From NCBI RefSeq assembly GCF_963678635.1, contig NC_087065.1, positions 43,217,430 through 43,281,429 on the forward strand: a stretch of 64,000 bases of DNA, read 5' to 3'. Origin of the DNA: Symsagittifera roscoffensis. Taxonomy: Eukaryota > Xenacoelomorpha > Acoela > Convolutidae. The notes under the pieces were generated by a model. That model did not search any database. It was not told where the DNA came from and worked only from the letters and a program-made list of their open reading frames with translations. Position numbers and translations under genes: made by a program. Below are positions 44,058 to 58,643 of this stretch, piece by piece; within the stretch, counting starts at the first letter, position 1, and each line of letters starts with the position of its first letter.

Positions 44058-44579
44058 CGGTCAATGATTTTCCTCATTCCAATTTTTTTCTGATAATTTG
44101 GTTATCGTAATCATTATCTCTGTGAGCAACAGTTCATCCTACACTTAGGACTCCATGCTGTCACCAAATGGACTTGCTGTTTGCTGCTTCCATCGACAAA
44201 TTTTTGTGAAAACTCGAAAATTGATCTTTTCTGTTACAGTTTTAAATTAATTTTCATAGTCATTGACTGCAGATAAATTGAAATTAAAATCGATGCTGCC
44301 TATGCCACTATTTCAATTGAAATATTCTTAATAAGGATATATTGAAGTATATTTAAACAAAAATTATCATAATGTTTGGCAAATCAAGAAAATGAAAATA
44401 ATCATCATTATAGTATCTGGTTGATTAATCTAGAATATTCCAGATTTTTAAGAAAAACGATAAGAAATAATTGGGTTGAGTTACTTATATACTTTTTATT
44501 AAAAAAAATAAACGATTTCATCTATACTCAAACATACATAACCCACGAAACATATAAGGCTGCATACTTGTATAAAGAT

Positions 44580-45960
44580 TAAAAAAATTAACTACATTTG
44601 CATGAGTTGCAAACTTACATGTATACTTACAGAAAATAGTCATACGTAATAAGGTTATTCATACCAAGTCATAAGGTTATTCATACAAAGTTACATCCAA
44701 AAACAAATACATACACACTTATGGAATACAAACATACATACATATATACATAAGCACAAAATTACAGAATTACATACATACTTACATGCATACATAGATA
44801 CACACATACGTACTTACATATTTACAAACAAATATAAAGTTACTTAGAGACATTCATGCAAAAATACATACTTGCAAAAATACTTCCCTACATACGTACA
44901 ATCGAAAATGAAGTCTCACTGAAAGATATTAATACAAACTTACATAGTCTTATAAAAATGCAGTTAGCAAACAAACTATCATACATACATAAGTTTTCAA
45001 TACTTGCTTAAATACTTTAAAACTGCAATCAATTATCAAAAAAAAAATTTTGCTTACACACATGCAATGGTTTCTTTTAATGTTTCTGCTGATCTATAAA
45101 ATACAACCACATGTAGCCACTCAACCAATTTACGTTCACTTCACACTTTTCAGACGAAAATATACACACATTAGGACAAAAAGAATCACGCATTACAGAC
45201 TGGCATTCATACGTCTTTACATACAACCATATAAACGTGCTTTTCATACTCATATACGAATATGCATAAGTACTTGCCTACAAACAGACATGGATTGTAC
45301 TTAACAAGCTTGCAACTACTCATGTGTACACAATCTCCTTTTAAACAGACGTAAAAACTCAATCATAAAGTGGTACAATTTATCAACAAGCTAACTTTTA
45401 AATGCATTTAAACTGAAAAACATACATTGATACCAAAACATACATTGATACAAAAAACATACCTTGTATAATTCATTCACTCAGTCAAGCAGACATGCAG
45501 TCAAGAGTTCTAACTTACATAAAAACATACAAATATACAAAACTTCTAAATACCCATATGAATACATACAAAAAGTATGTACATTAATTACATTTATACA
45601 TGCAAAAAGTTGTACACTTTTACATAGATATATACAGTTTATTTAAATACACACATACGCAAAGCAATTTTGCGTACACATATACTAGGCATAAAGTATC
45701 TTGTCAAACTTTTAAGAAAAACTAGAAACATTAGTAAAATCAAGTTGGGTTATAGTTATTCTTCTAGTTACAATTATTTTGGTTTGCATGCACATAAGGA
45801 AAAAATTGTATTCATACAAACAGACACATCAAGTTGCGTACATACACGCATATACAAAAGATATTTACTTGCATTTGTTCATAGATAAAGAAAAATATTC
45901 ATTCAAAAATATAATCATTGCGTTTTACGTACACGTAAATTTGAATACAGTCAAACTTAC
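44580..45960 (+). repeat. Degenerate CATA/ACAT tetranucleotide-rich tract
   Basis: About 1.4 kb dominated by ACATAC, CATACA and TACATA words without a long perfect run; it is the reversed counterpart of the tracts in the right-hand monomers. Open frames here (for example 45,050-45,304) are by-products of the repeat words. Confidence 0.85.
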
Positions 45961-46910
45961 ATGAAGAATTTGTGTTATTACAATGCAAACGTCGGTAGCA
46001 GAAATTTGCAAATAAACTCTAGTTTTCAGTTTTCAGCCAAAACATCTACACAATTTAGCAATTTCTTTTCATCTTTGAAAAAAAAAGAAAATAGTGATAA
46101 GCAAATTTCTAGTATGTCTGTTGATCTCCCAAATTAATTTTTCAACAAAATTAAACTTCACTTCAAAATTGACCAGTGAGCCATGAGAAGCAATTTTAGT
46201 GGTCAGAAGAAAAAACCAAGGCTTACTAAATCGCATAGGATGGGAAACTTTCAAAACAATTTGTTGAAAATTGTTTGTTGGACGGTCCAAATAGAGTCCT
46301 TTGACATATCAAAAAAATGAAAGTTTTCGCTCGAAACAAAATTTTGAGCCACTGTTTTAAGATTTGTAATCTTTTTTAAAAAGTTCGTTTTTTGGTTCTG
46401 TGTTTTCATACATCTTCAGTTGACTATTAGGCTGCAAGTTTAATTGTAGACCAAGTTACCTTGACTAAAGTTGCACATTATGACATAATGTTGTTTTCTC
46501 TATAATCCATCAAAAGTTTTGTTGTTCAAAAAATTATATTTAGTTCTGAAAAAGCTATTAAACAGAGGTTCAACTGTTCTTTTTTCATCTTTTTCCCCGT
46601 ATTTATGCAATATCGATCGCTTGAGGTATGGTATCTTAGAAAATAATCTTTAAACTATGATAAAACTAACGTTAAAAAGTATGTTTTAGAGAAAAAAAAG
46701 TTGTTCTAAGCTGATGCTCAGTACTTTGGGATGTTCAACTCATTTTTTCAGCATTAAAGAAAACTTTAGTTTGTGATTTGCAATTTGTGATTTGTGATTT
46801 GCAATTTCATAGAACATTTTTCAGACATGAATCTACATGAAACACAAAGTTTTCATAGTCTTAAAGACTAAATAGCAAAAAAAAGTTTTGATCTTCTTGT
46901 TTTAATTAAA

Positions 46911-49111
46911 TTAGATTACAAAATAAACAGCTAAACATTATTGAATTCAGATGTCAGTCCACAACCCGACTGTCCGTGTTTAGTTTTTACGCGTGAATTT
47001 ATTGGTATGTGTAATTGATAACTTATATGTATATAAGTTCAGAAGTGTAACAAAAGCTATAAGTAAAAGCACAAATCAAACTCAATATAGCTTTAATTCT
47101 AGCTTAGTCAAGAACTTCTAGAACAGTTTACTATGTACTGTTACTGTACTATGTTCAAACCAGATACAACAAAGTAAAATAATTAAGTGTAAATTGTGTG
47201 CATTGCAAGTTCGATATGTACAGGTTTTAAGGTTTGCTTGTATTGGAAATGTTATTACAAAAAAGATGTAAAAGCATGTTGTTCTAAAAAGTTTTCGAAT
47301 CAATTTAGAATAAATAATTGTAATTGGAAATAAAATTTGATGTCAAAAGCAATCCAAATTCTCTTTTTTACTTCTCTTCATTATTCTAGATCCTTTCACC
47401 AGATGCTAAGTGGGTACAGATTATCAATCAGGTTTAAATACGTAAAATTGGTGAAGTCGATATTGCTTAACTATCATCCCAACAATAAAAAACACTGTTT
47501 TACCGAATGAGGCAAGGACAAGATTGGAACAGAAAAGTTTAAGGATTATCAAAGTTTAAAAAATATTAATTTGTTAGAGAGATAATTGGGTACACTTTTT
47601 TGAAAAACTATGTGGCAAAACTTCATGAACATTGATTGCATTTATGTGAATATTAGCAGCTTAATTTGTGCATTTTGTCGAAACCTGCAATTATCTGTTT
47701 TATCAAAGATCAATAAAACTGAAAACAATAAATACATGCAGTTCTAGCCTTGTTTAACAGATAATTTTCAAGCAAAATTGATATTGATAAAAACAGTAAG
47801 ACCAACGTGTTGCAAGATTATCAACATAGAGTATGATTTTATTACAGGCGTTCCTAAACGAAAACTTAAACAAATAAACGAAAGAAAAGACAATTTTTTT
47901 TCACAGCATCATTCATCTCAAACGAAAAAGAAAAAGATGCAAGTATTTATGAATTGTACAGGTTTTTGTACATTTTAAAATTACGTTGACGTGACACAAA
48001 CAAGACTTTTCATGACAAAACAAGGCTTGAGTCAAGTTCAATTCAAGCTTTTTCAATTATACAAAGATAATCAAACCTATACAGACGTAAATCCGAAATT
48101 GAGCTGGAAAAATCATACAAACTTGGACACTTACATACTCGCATACTACATATATAAATAAACACTCGTTTGTATCTTTTATTACATATGAAATACCTGG
48201 TGAGAATTATTTAAAATTCTGAAACAAAAGCTTGAATGATTTTTGTCATTAGCTGTATTACCAATTAAAATTGAACATATGAAGTTAGTTAGTTTTAAAA
48301 ATGAACGATAAGTTTTATAAAAGCACATCACAAACTATAGGTCTATATAGGCACAGAAATACGTTTTAATGTAGTATCTAGTACTTTTTTAGTCTGTGGT
48401 GAACTATTCAGAAATCAAAAGCAGTAAAAAAAATTTGAGATGACTTATTTTTCTACTTAAAGTGGCACTTCTGATGGCATAGTATTTATCAATTATGTGA
48501 ATTTATACATATGAAAAATTAGATCTATATGTATATAACCACAAACATACAGAGTAGACATTAGTCGTGCTTGCATATTCAAACAAAAATTGATTAGAAT
48601 GCCTATCTACATGCACTAATCTTACATATACAAACCTGATTTATAATCTGTACAAACTAAAACTATCCTGTAAAAACTAAACACGGACTTATATACATAA
48701 TATCCAGTTTATTCGAACCATTCGCTTACCAGTCAGTGATAGATCATACAGAGTGTAGCCAAAGTGGACAAATTTCCCAGCAGATTAAAAAATTCCGGTA
48801 AAACTAAATCAGGTTGAAAAGTTAAGGGTTTCTTTTTGAAAATTTTTCCGGTTATGGACTGACATCTATACCCAATCATAAATCTCATGCGAACATGTGG
48901 AAATTTATGTGTTCATTTTAGATTAGCCGCTGAATACAAGTCTTGATTGCGAGCCCAAAATTATGCTGTGTTTTTTTCTTTATTACTTGTCCAAAACTGT
49001 TCAATTTGAAAAACAGAAGAACAGTCGATAAAATTTTTATCAAAACATAGAAAAGACGTGTTCTTGATTATACAAAACAAAGCATATATCAGCTATTTCA
49101 TTTCCATTTCA
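46911..49111. other. Spacer between the inverted monomer and the A-B array
   Basis: AT-rich, no gene found. Short stretches at about 48,110-48,180 and 48,500-48,700 again use ACATAC/TATGTATATA words, perhaps remnants of the same family. Confidence 0.6.
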
Positions 49112-52100
49112 TGATAAGACTTGTTTTGTTTTTAGCGCAATAACAACGCCTCTGCAGGCGCGTGCTTTTATCTTTGATTTATAATTTTACCCGTTCCAAT
49201 TCTATGTTTGCTCTCCGTTACCGCAAAACTTTTTGAAAAAATGTATATGTATAAGTTTTGACTGATTCCGCTCAAGAACGTACTCTTTTTGACAAGACTG
49301 CTCTCAGAGATTTTTGTTTCTTATTAGAACTCAATTCAAATTAAATAATGATAATTGGATCACTCTTAATCACATATTTACAATTAAAGTTATCTTATTC
49401 CATTTAAATCTTTTAAAACTGTGGTTGGTAAGGCCATCAGACAATATGAAAATTTGATCATCAGTGTTTATATAACCGATTCAGCGCAAATAGCCAAAAT
49501 TATGCTAATCAATGATCTAGACTTACTCATCTCCTTATCAGTGCATTCTTCTATCGTAGAATCAACTTGGATCTTTCCAGGAAGTCGAGAGGCCCAAGTT
49601 GGCCTGGAAGTGGAACCAACAACTTCACAACTTCATCTTGTTACTCTTTGCAGATATCAGTCTAACAGTGAGCCCATGGTATAGCCGAAAAACAACCGAT
49701 ATTAGCCGAAAAAAAACGGGCGCAAAAACAAAAACAGGATCGGAACTCATCAGTTTCTGTTATACATGGCGTCAATTTGAAAAGTTTTTAGTCTGTTTTG
49801 TGCTGCTTTGTTTGAATAGTTAAGTTGAATGCATAAGTGTTTAGCTGTTTGTTGTGTAACCTAACTTAATTAAAACAAGAAGAACAAAACTTTTTTTGCT
49901 CTTTAGTCTTCAACACTATAAAAACTTTGTGTTTCATGTAAAGTCATGTCTGAAAAATTTTCTATGAAATTGCAAATCACAAAAGAAATTGAGCTGTTTA
50001 TTTTTCTAAATTGAAAGTTTTCTGAAGGTTTTCTTTAATGCTGAAAAAATGAGTTGAACATCACAAAGTACTGAACATCAGCTTAGATCAACTTTTTTTC
50101 TCTAAAACATACCTTTCAACGTTAGTTTTATCATCGTTAAAAGATTTTTTTCTAAGATACGATGGCTCAAGCGATCGAAATTGCATAAATACAGGAGAAA
50201 AGATGAAAAAAGAACTGTTGAACCTCTGTTTAATAGCTTTTTCAGAATTAAATATAATTTTTCAAACAACAAAATTTTTGATGGATTATAGAGAAAACAA
50301 CATAATGTGCAACTTTAGTCAATGCAACTTGGTCTACGATCAAAATTGCAGCCTAATTGTCAACTGAAGATATATCAATTTACAGAACCATTAAATGAAT
50401 CAAAAAACAAATTTTTTAGAAAAAGTTTAAAAATCATAAAACAATGGCTAAAATTTTTGTTTTGAACCAAAATTTTCAATTTTTTGATATGTCAAAGGAC
50501 TCTATTTGGACCGTATAACAAAAAATTTTCAACAATTTGTTTTGAAAGTTTCCCATCCTATGCAATTTAGTGTGCCTTGGTTTTTTCTTCTGACCGCTAA
50601 AAATGCTTCTCGTGGCTCACTGGTCATTTTTGAGTTGAAATTTGATACTAATGAAAAATTAGTTTGGGATATGAACAGACATATTACAAAGTTGTTTATC
50701 ACCATTTTCTATTTTTTCAAAAATTGAAAACAAATTGCTAAATTGTGTACATGTTTTGGCTGAAAACTGATTGCTATTATTTCTTTGCAAATTTCTGCTA
50801 GCGACGTTTGCATTGTAAAAACACAAATTTTGTATGCAAGTATGACTGCATTTAAATTTAATTGTACGTAAAACGCAATGATTATAATTTTGTATGAATA
50901 TTTTGGTTTATCTACAAACAAATGCAAGTAAATATCTTCTGTGTATGCGTGTATGTATGCAACTTGATGTGTCTGTAAGTATGAATACATTGTTTTCCTT
51001 ATGGGCATGCAAATCAAAACAATTGTAACTAGAAGAATAACTATAACCCAACTTGATTATACTTATGATTCTAGTTTTTCTTGAAAGTTTGACAAGATAC
51101 TATATGCATAGTATATGTGTACGCATAAAAGCTTTGCGTATGTGTGTTTTTATATAAACTGTATGTATCTATCTAAAGGTGTACAACTTTTTGCATGTAA
51201 AAATGTAATTAAGCATGTATGTAGATACTATTTGTTTGTATATTTGTATGTTTTTATAAAAGTAAGAACTCTTGACTGTATGTCTGCTTGATTGAGTGAA
51301 TGAATATAAACAATGTATATTTTTGTATCAATGTATGTTTTGTATCATTGTATGTTCTTCAGTTTAAAAGCATTTAAAAGTTTGCTTGTTGATAAATTGT
51401 ACGAATTATTGATTGAGTTTTTACGTCTGTTCAAAAGGAAAATATGTACTCATGAGTAGTTGCATGCTTGTAAAGTACGATCCATGTCTGTTTGTAGGCA
51501 AGTACTAATGCATATTCGTATATGAGTATGAAAGGCACGTTTATATGGTTGTATGTAAAGACGTATGAATGTCAGTCTGCAATTTGTGATTCTTTTTGTC
51601 TGAATGTGTGTATATATTTGACTTAAAAGTGCAAAGCGAATGTGAGTTGGTTTGTGTGTTTCTATATGGTTGTATTTTATAGGTCAACAGAAGTGTTAAA
51701 AGAAACCTTTGCATGAGTGTAAGCAAATCTTTTCGTATAATTGATTGCAGGTTTAAAAGTATTTAAACAAGTATGTACAACTTATGTATGTATTATAGTT
51801 TATTTGCTAACTGCTTATGTATAAGACTATATATGTTTGTATTAATGTCTTTCAAAAAGTATGTAGGGAAGTATTTTTGCAAGTATGTATTTTCGTATGA
51901 ATGTCTCTAAGTAACTTTATATTTGTATGTATAAATGTAGGTACGCATGTATGTATCTATATATGCATGTATGCATTTATGTGTTTCTGTAAGTTTGTGC
52001 TTATAAATATATGTATGTATGTTTGTATTCCGTAATTGTGAATGTATTTGTTTTTGTATGTAAGTTTGTATGAATAACCTTATGTAAGTATTTGAATGTG

Positions 52101-52874
52101 TATGAATAGGCGTATGTATTTAATAAAATACGCATGACTTTTTTTAAAGTATACATGTAAGTTTGCAACTCATGCAAATGTAGTTATCTTTTTATCTTTA
52201 TACAAGTATGAAGCCTTATATGTTTCGTGGGTTATGTTTGTTTGAGTATAAATGTAATCGTTTATTTTATTTCATAAAAAGTATATAAGTAACTCAACCC
52301 AAATCTTTCTTATCTTTCTTCTTAAGTTTCTGGAATATTCTAGAATAATCAACCAGATATTATAATAAAAGTTTTTTTTTTCATTTTCTTGATTTGCAAA
52401 TTATTATGATAATTAAAAAAAAAAATTCCTCAAAAAGTTTGGTCTTTCATGTATCCCTATTATGAACACTTCAATTTGAAATAGTGGCATAGGCAGCATC
52501 GATTTTAATTTTAATTTATCTGCAGTCAATAACTATGAAAATTGTTTTAAAATTGTAACAGAAAAGATCAATTTACAACTTTTCACAAACAATTTGTCGA
52601 TGGAAGCACCAAACAAAAGTCCAATTGCTGACAGCATGGAGTTTTAAGTATAGGATGAACTATTGCTCACAGAAATAATGATTACGATAACCAAATTGTC
52701 AGAAAAAAATTGGAATGAGGAAAATCATTGACCGTGCAGACGATCGATAGAAGAATGGTAGAAAATGGAATGCGGCTGGTCGAGCTGAAGACCTTAAGCA
52801 AGCAAAATTTGATTGACAGGTACTGTATATTTGAAGTATGATTGATCAATCTGTTTCAATTACAAATTTTCAAT
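49112..52874 (+). repeat. Monomer A1 of the higher-order A-B array (~3.76 kb)
   Basis: Starts at TGATAAGACTTGTTTTG and ends at TTTTCAATGG. Order within: a non-repetitive 5' part with CAACGCCTCTGCAGGCGCGT; an 87-codon open frame (49,421-49,684) from a GTG codon; the block ATGTCAAAGGACTCTATTTGG; a tract rich in GTATG/TATGT from about 50,840 to 52,330; and a 3' part containing CGATCGATAGAAGAATGGTAG. No transposase, reverse transcriptase or terminal inverted repeat was found, so its nature is unknown. The open frame is broken in the B copies and is probably not a gene. Confidence 0.9.
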
Positions 52875-54880
52875 GGCGCGTGCTTTCATCTTTTGACTTA
52901 TAGTTTTACCCGTTCCAATTCACTGTTTGCTCTCCGTTACCGCAAAACTTTAAAAAAAAATGTATATGTGTAAGTTTTGACTGATTCCGCTCAAGAACAT
53001 ACTCGTTTTGACAAGACTGTTCTCGGAGATTTTCGTTGCTTATTAGACATCAATTTAATTTAAATAATGATAATTGGATCACTCTTAATCACATATTTAC
53101 AATTAAAATTATCTTGTTCCATTTAAATCTTTTAAAAGTTTGGTTGGTAAGGCCATCAGAAAAAATGAATTTTTGATCATCAGTGTTTATATAATCGATT
53201 CAGCGCAAATAGCCAAAGTTATGCTAATCAAAGATCTAGACTTTCTCATCTCCTTATGAGAGCATTCTTCAATCGTAGAATCAACTTGGATCTTTCCAGG
53301 AAATCGAGAGGCCCAATTCGGCCTGGAAATGGAGCCACCAACTTCATCTTGTTACTCTTTGCAGATATCAGTCTAACAGTGAGCCCTTAGTGTAGTCGGT
53401 AAACAACCAATATTAGCCGAATGGAAACGGGTGCAAAAACAAAAACAGGATCGGAACGCATCAATCTTTGTTATACGTTGCGTCAGTATGAAACGTTTTC
53501 AGTCTGTTTTTTGCTGCTTTGTTCGAATAATTAAGTTAATTGCAATAATATTTACCTGTTTGTCTTGTAACCTAACTTGTTTAAAATAAGACGAACAAAA
53601 CTTTTTTTTTGCTCTTTAGTCTTTAACGTTATAAAAATTTTGTGTTTCATGTAGATTCATGTCTGAAAAATGTTCTATGAAATTGTAAATCACGAAAGGA
53701 AATTGAGTTGTTTATTTTGCCAAATTGAAAATTTTCTGAAAGTTTTTTTTTTGCTGAAAAAATGAGTTGAACATCACAAAATACTGAGCATCAGCTTAGA
53801 ACATTTTTTGTTTCTCTAAAACATACTTTTTAACGTTAGTTTTATCGTAGATAAAAGATTATTTTCTAAGATACGATAGCTCAAGCGATCGATTTTGCAT
53901 GAATACGGAGAAAAGATGAAAAAGAACACTTGAACCTCTGTTTAATAGCTTTTTCAGAACTAAAATAATTTTTCAAACAACAAAAATTTTGATGGATTAT
54001 AGAGAAAACTATATAATGTGCATTTTTAGTCAAAGTAATTTGGTCTACGATTAAACTTGCAGCCTAACAGTCAACTGAAGATATATCAAATTACAGAACC
54101 ATTAAATGAATCGAAAAATAGATTTTTAAGAAAAAGATTACAAATCATAAAACAATGGCTAAAAATTTCGTTTCGAACCAAAACTTTCAATTTTTTGATA
54201 TGTCAAAGGACTCTATTTGGACCGTATAACAAAACAATTTCAACAATTTGTTTTGAAAGTTTCCCATCCTGTGCAATTTAGTAAGCCTTGATTTTTTCTT
54301 CTGACCACTAAAATTGCTTCTCATGGCTCACTGGTCAATTTTGAGTTGAAGATTGATACTGTTGAAAAATTAGTTTGGGAGATCGACAGACATATTACAA
54401 AATTGTTTATCACCATTTTCTAATTTCTCAAAGATGAAAAGAAATTTCTAAATTATGTAGATGACTCGGCTGAAAACTGAAAGCTAGCATTTCTTTGCAA
54501 ATTTCTGCTAGGGACGTTCGCATTGTAAAAATAAAATTATGTATGAAAGTTTGACTGTATTTAAATTTAATTATACGTAAAACGTAATGATTATAATTTT
54601 GTATGAATACTTGTGTTTATCTATAAATAGATGCAAATTAAAATTTTTTCTGTATGCGTGTATGTATGCAACTTGATGTGTATGTATGTATGATTACATT
54701 TTTTTCCTCATGTGCATGCAAACCAAAACGATTGTAACTAGAAGAACAACTATAACCCAAATTGATTTTACTAATGTTTCTAGCTTTTCTTGAAAGTTTG
54801 ACAAGATACTTAATGCATAGTATATGTGTACGCATAAATGTTTTGCGTATGTGTGTAATTATGTAAACTGTATGTATCTA
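52875..54880 (+). repeat. Monomer B1, truncated and diverged A
   Basis: Aligns with A1 from about 49,157 (GGCGCGTGCTTTCATCTTTT) to about 51,176. It then stops inside the tetranucleotide tract at TGTATGTATCTA and passes directly into the next A monomer (TGATAAGAC). Differences from A1 are scattered throughout, including a TGA inside the 87-codon frame. The truncation point in a TATC/TATG run suggests recombination there. Confidence 0.88.
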
Positions 54881-57800
54881 TGATAAGACTTGTTTTGTTT
54901 TTAGCGCAATAACAACGCCTCTGCAGGCGCGTGCTTTTATCTTTGATTTATAATTTTACCCGTTCCAATTCTATGTTTGCTCTCCGTTACCGCAAAACTT
55001 TTTGAAAAAATGTATATGTATAAGTTTTGACTGATTCCGCTCAAGAACGTACTCTTTTTGACAAGACTGCTCTCAGAGATTTTTGTTTCTTATTAGAACT
55101 CAATTTAAATTAAATAATGATAATTGGATCACTCTTAATCACATATTTACAATTAAAGTTATCTTATTCCATTTAAATCTTTTAAAACTGTGGTTGGTAA
55201 GGCCATCAGACAATATGAAAATTTGATCATCAGTGTTTATATAACCGATTCAGCGCAAATAGCCAAAATTATGCTAATCAATGATCTAGACTTACTCATC
55301 TCCTTATCAGTGCATTCTTCTATCGTAGAATCAACTTGGATCTTTCCAGGAAGTCGAGAGGCCCAAGTTGGCCTGCAAGTGGAACCAACAACTTCACAAC
55401 TTCATCTTGTTACTCTTTGCAGATATCAGTCTAACAGTGAGCCCATGGTATAGCCGAAAAACAACCGATATTAGCCGAAAAAAAACGGGCGCAAAAACAA
55501 AAACAGGATCGGAACTCATCAGTTTCTGTTATACATGGCGTCAATTTGAAAAGTTTTCAGTCTGTTTTGTGCAGCTTTGTTTGAATAGTTAAGTTGAAGG
55601 CATAAGTGTTTAGCTGTTTGTTGTGTAACCTAAATTAATTAAAACAAGAAGAACAAAACTTTTTTTGCTCTTTAGTCTTCAACACTATAAAAACTTTGTG
55701 TTTCATGTAAAGTCATGTCTGAAAAATTTTCTATGAAATTGCAAATCACAAAAGAAATTGAGCTGTTTATTTTTCTAAATTGAAAGTTTTCTGAAGGTTT
55801 TCTTTAATGCTGAAAAATTGAGTTGAACATCACAAAGTACTGAACATCAGCTTAGATCAACTTTTTTTCTCTAAAACATACCTTTCAACGTTAGTTTTAT
55901 CATCGTTAAAAGATTTTTTTCTAAGATACGATGGCTCAAGCGATCGAAATTGCATAAATACAGGAGAAAAGATGAAAAAAGAACTGTTGAACCTCTGTTT
56001 AATAGCTTTTTCAGAATTAAATATAATTTTTCAAACAACAAAATTTTTGATGGATTATAGAGAAAACAACATAATGTGCAACTTTAGTCAATGCAACTTG
56101 GTCTACGATCGAAATTGCAGCCTAATTGTCAACTGAAGATATATCAATTTACAGAACCATTAAATGAATCAAAAAACAAATTTTTTAGAAAAAGTTTAAA
56201 AATCATAAAACAATGGCTAAAGTTTTTGTTTTGAACCAAAATTTTCAATTTTTTGATATGTCAAAGGACTCTATTTGGACCGTATAACAAAAAATTTTCA
56301 ACAATTTGTTTTGAAAGTTTCCCATCCTATGCAATTTAGTGTGCCTTGGTTTTTTCTTCTGACCGCTAAAAATGCTTCTCGTGGCTCACTGGTCATTTTT
56401 GAGTTGAAATTTGATACTAATGAAAAATTAGTTTGGGATATGAACAGACATATTACAAAGTTGTTTATCACCATTTTCTATTTTTTCAAAAATTGAAAAC
56501 AAATTGCTAAATTGTGTACATGTTTTGGCTGAAAACTGATTGCTATTATTTCTTTGCAAATTTCTGCTAGCGACGTTTGCATTGTAAAAACACAAATTTT
56601 GCATGCAAGTATGACTGTATTTAAATTTAATTGTACGTAAAACGCAATGATTATAATTTTGTATGAATATTTTGGTTTATCTACAAACAAATGCAAGTAA
56701 ATATCTTCTGTGTATGCGTGTATGTATGCAACTTGATGTGTCTGTAAGTATGAATACAATGTTTTCCTTATGGGCATGCAAATCAAAACAATTGTAACTA
56801 GAAGAATAACTATAACCCAACTTGATTATACTAATGATTCTAGTTTTTCTTGAAAGTTTGACAAGATACTATATGCATAGTATATGTGTACGCATAAAAG
56901 CTTTGCGTATGTGTGTTTTTATATAAACTGTATGTATCTATCTAAAGGTGTACAACTTTTTGCATGTAAAAATGTAATTAAGCATGTATGTAGATACTAT
57001 TTGTTTGTATATTTGTATGTTTTTATAAAAGTAAGAACTCTTGACTGTATGTCTGCTTGATTGAGTGAATGAATAGAAACAATGTATATTTTTGTATCAA
57101 TGTATGTTTTGTATCATTGTATGTTCTTCAGTTTAAAAGCATTTAAAAGTTTGCTTGTTGATAAATTGTACGAATTATTGATTGAGTTTTTACGTCTGTT
57201 TAAAAGGAAAGTATGTACTCATGAGTAGTTGCATGCTTGTAAAGTACGATCCATGTCTGTTTGTAGGCAAGCACTAATGCATATTCGTATATGAGTATGA
57301 AAGGCACGTTTATATGGTTGTATGTAAAGACGTATGAATGTCAGTCTGCAATTTGTGATTTTTTTTGTCTGAATGTGTGTATATATTTGACTTAAAAGTG
57401 CAAAGTGAATGTAAGTTGGTTTGTGTGTTTCTATATGGTTGTATTTTATAGGTCAACAGAAGTGCTAAAAGAAACCTTTGCATGAGTGTAAGCAAATCTT
57501 TTCGTATAATTGATTGCAGGTTTAAAAGTATTTAAACAAGTATGTAAAACTTATGTATGTATTATAGTTTATTTGCTAACTGCTTATGTATAAGACTATA
57601 TATGTTTGTATTAATGTCTTTCAAAAAGTATGTAGGGAAGTATTTTTGCAAGTATGTATTTTCGTATGAATGTCTCTAAGTAACTTTATATTTGTATGTA
57701 TAAATGTAGGTACGCATGTATGTATCTATATATGCATGTATGCATTTATGTGTTTCTGTAAGTTTGTGCTTATAAATATATGTATGTATGTTTGTATTCC

Positions 57801-58643
57801 GTAAGTGTGAATGTATTTGTTTTTGTATGTAAGTTTGTATGAATAACCTTATGTAAGTATTTGAATGTGTATGAATAGGCGTATGTATTTAATAAAATAC
57901 GCATGACTTTTTTTAAAGTATACATGTAAAATTGCAACTCATGCAAATGTAGTTATCTTTTTATCTTTATACAAGTATGAAGCCTTATATGTTTCGTGGG
58001 TTAAGTTTGTTTGAGTATAAATGTAATCGTTTATTTTATTTCATAAAAAGTATATAAGTAACTCAACCCAAATCTTTCTTATCTTTCTTCTTAAGTTTCT
58101 GGAATATTCTAGAATAATCAACCAGATATTATAATAAAAGTTTTTTTTTCATTTTCTTGATTTGCAAATTATAATGATAATTAAAAAAAAAAAATTCCTC
58201 AAAAAGTTTGGTCTTTCATGTATCCCTATTATGAACACTTCAATTTGAAATAGTGGCATAGGCAGCATCGATTTTAATTTTAATTTATCTGCAGTCAATA
58301 ACTATGAAAATTGTTTTAAAATTGTAACAGAAAAGATCAATTTACAAGTTTTCACAAACAATTTGTCGATGGAAGCACCAAACAAAAGTCCAATTGCTGA
58401 CAGCATGGAGTTTTAAGTATAGGATGAACTGTTGCTCACAGAAATAATGATTACGATAACCAAATTGTCAGAAAAAAATTGGAATGAGGAAAATCATTGA
58501 CCGTGCAGACGATCGATAGAAGAATGGTAGAAAATGGAATGCGGCTGGTCAAGCTGAAGACCTTAAGCAAGCAAAATTTGATTGACAGGTACTGTATATT
58601 TGAAGTATGATTGATCAATCTGTTTCAATTACAAATTTTCAAT
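54881..58643 (+). repeat. Monomer A2 of the A-B array
   Basis: Full-length copy of A1, offset by 5,769 bp, with very few differences by eye. For example the 87-codon frame at 55,190-55,453 differs by one residue (GLEVE to GLQVE). Tetranucleotide tract at about 56,600-58,050. Confidence 0.9.

Larger units (their letters stand above)
43784..46910 (-). repeat. Monomer A, inverted diverged copy
   Basis: Reverse complement of most of monomer A (compare about 49,880-52,874). It starts exactly at the 3' border (CCATTGAAAATTTG against CAAATTTTCAATGG). It includes the CGATCGATAGAAGAATGGTAG block reversed, the tetranucleotide tract as ACATACAT (about 44,580-45,960), and the block matching 50,490-50,700 at 46,090-46,310. 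It stops near 46,910, short of the monomer's 5' part. A 131 bp segment is doubled at its start (43,798-44,057), unlike in the right-hand copies. Confidence 0.85.

Noticed and set aside
45050-45964. Tyr/Thr/His-rich open frames in the CATA tract
   Set aside because: Low-complexity by-products of tetranucleotide words; not maintained between copies.
49421-49684. 87-codon open frame repeated at 55,190 and 60,944 as a possible conserved small protein
   Set aside because: It is repeated because the whole monomer A is repeated. It starts at GTG, and in the B monomers the same stretch contains an in-frame stop. No family resemblance.
44580-52330. Telomere-like repeats
   Set aside because: The words are TATG/GTAT, not TTAGGG, TTAGG or related telomeric motifs, and the tract is internal to a larger monomer.
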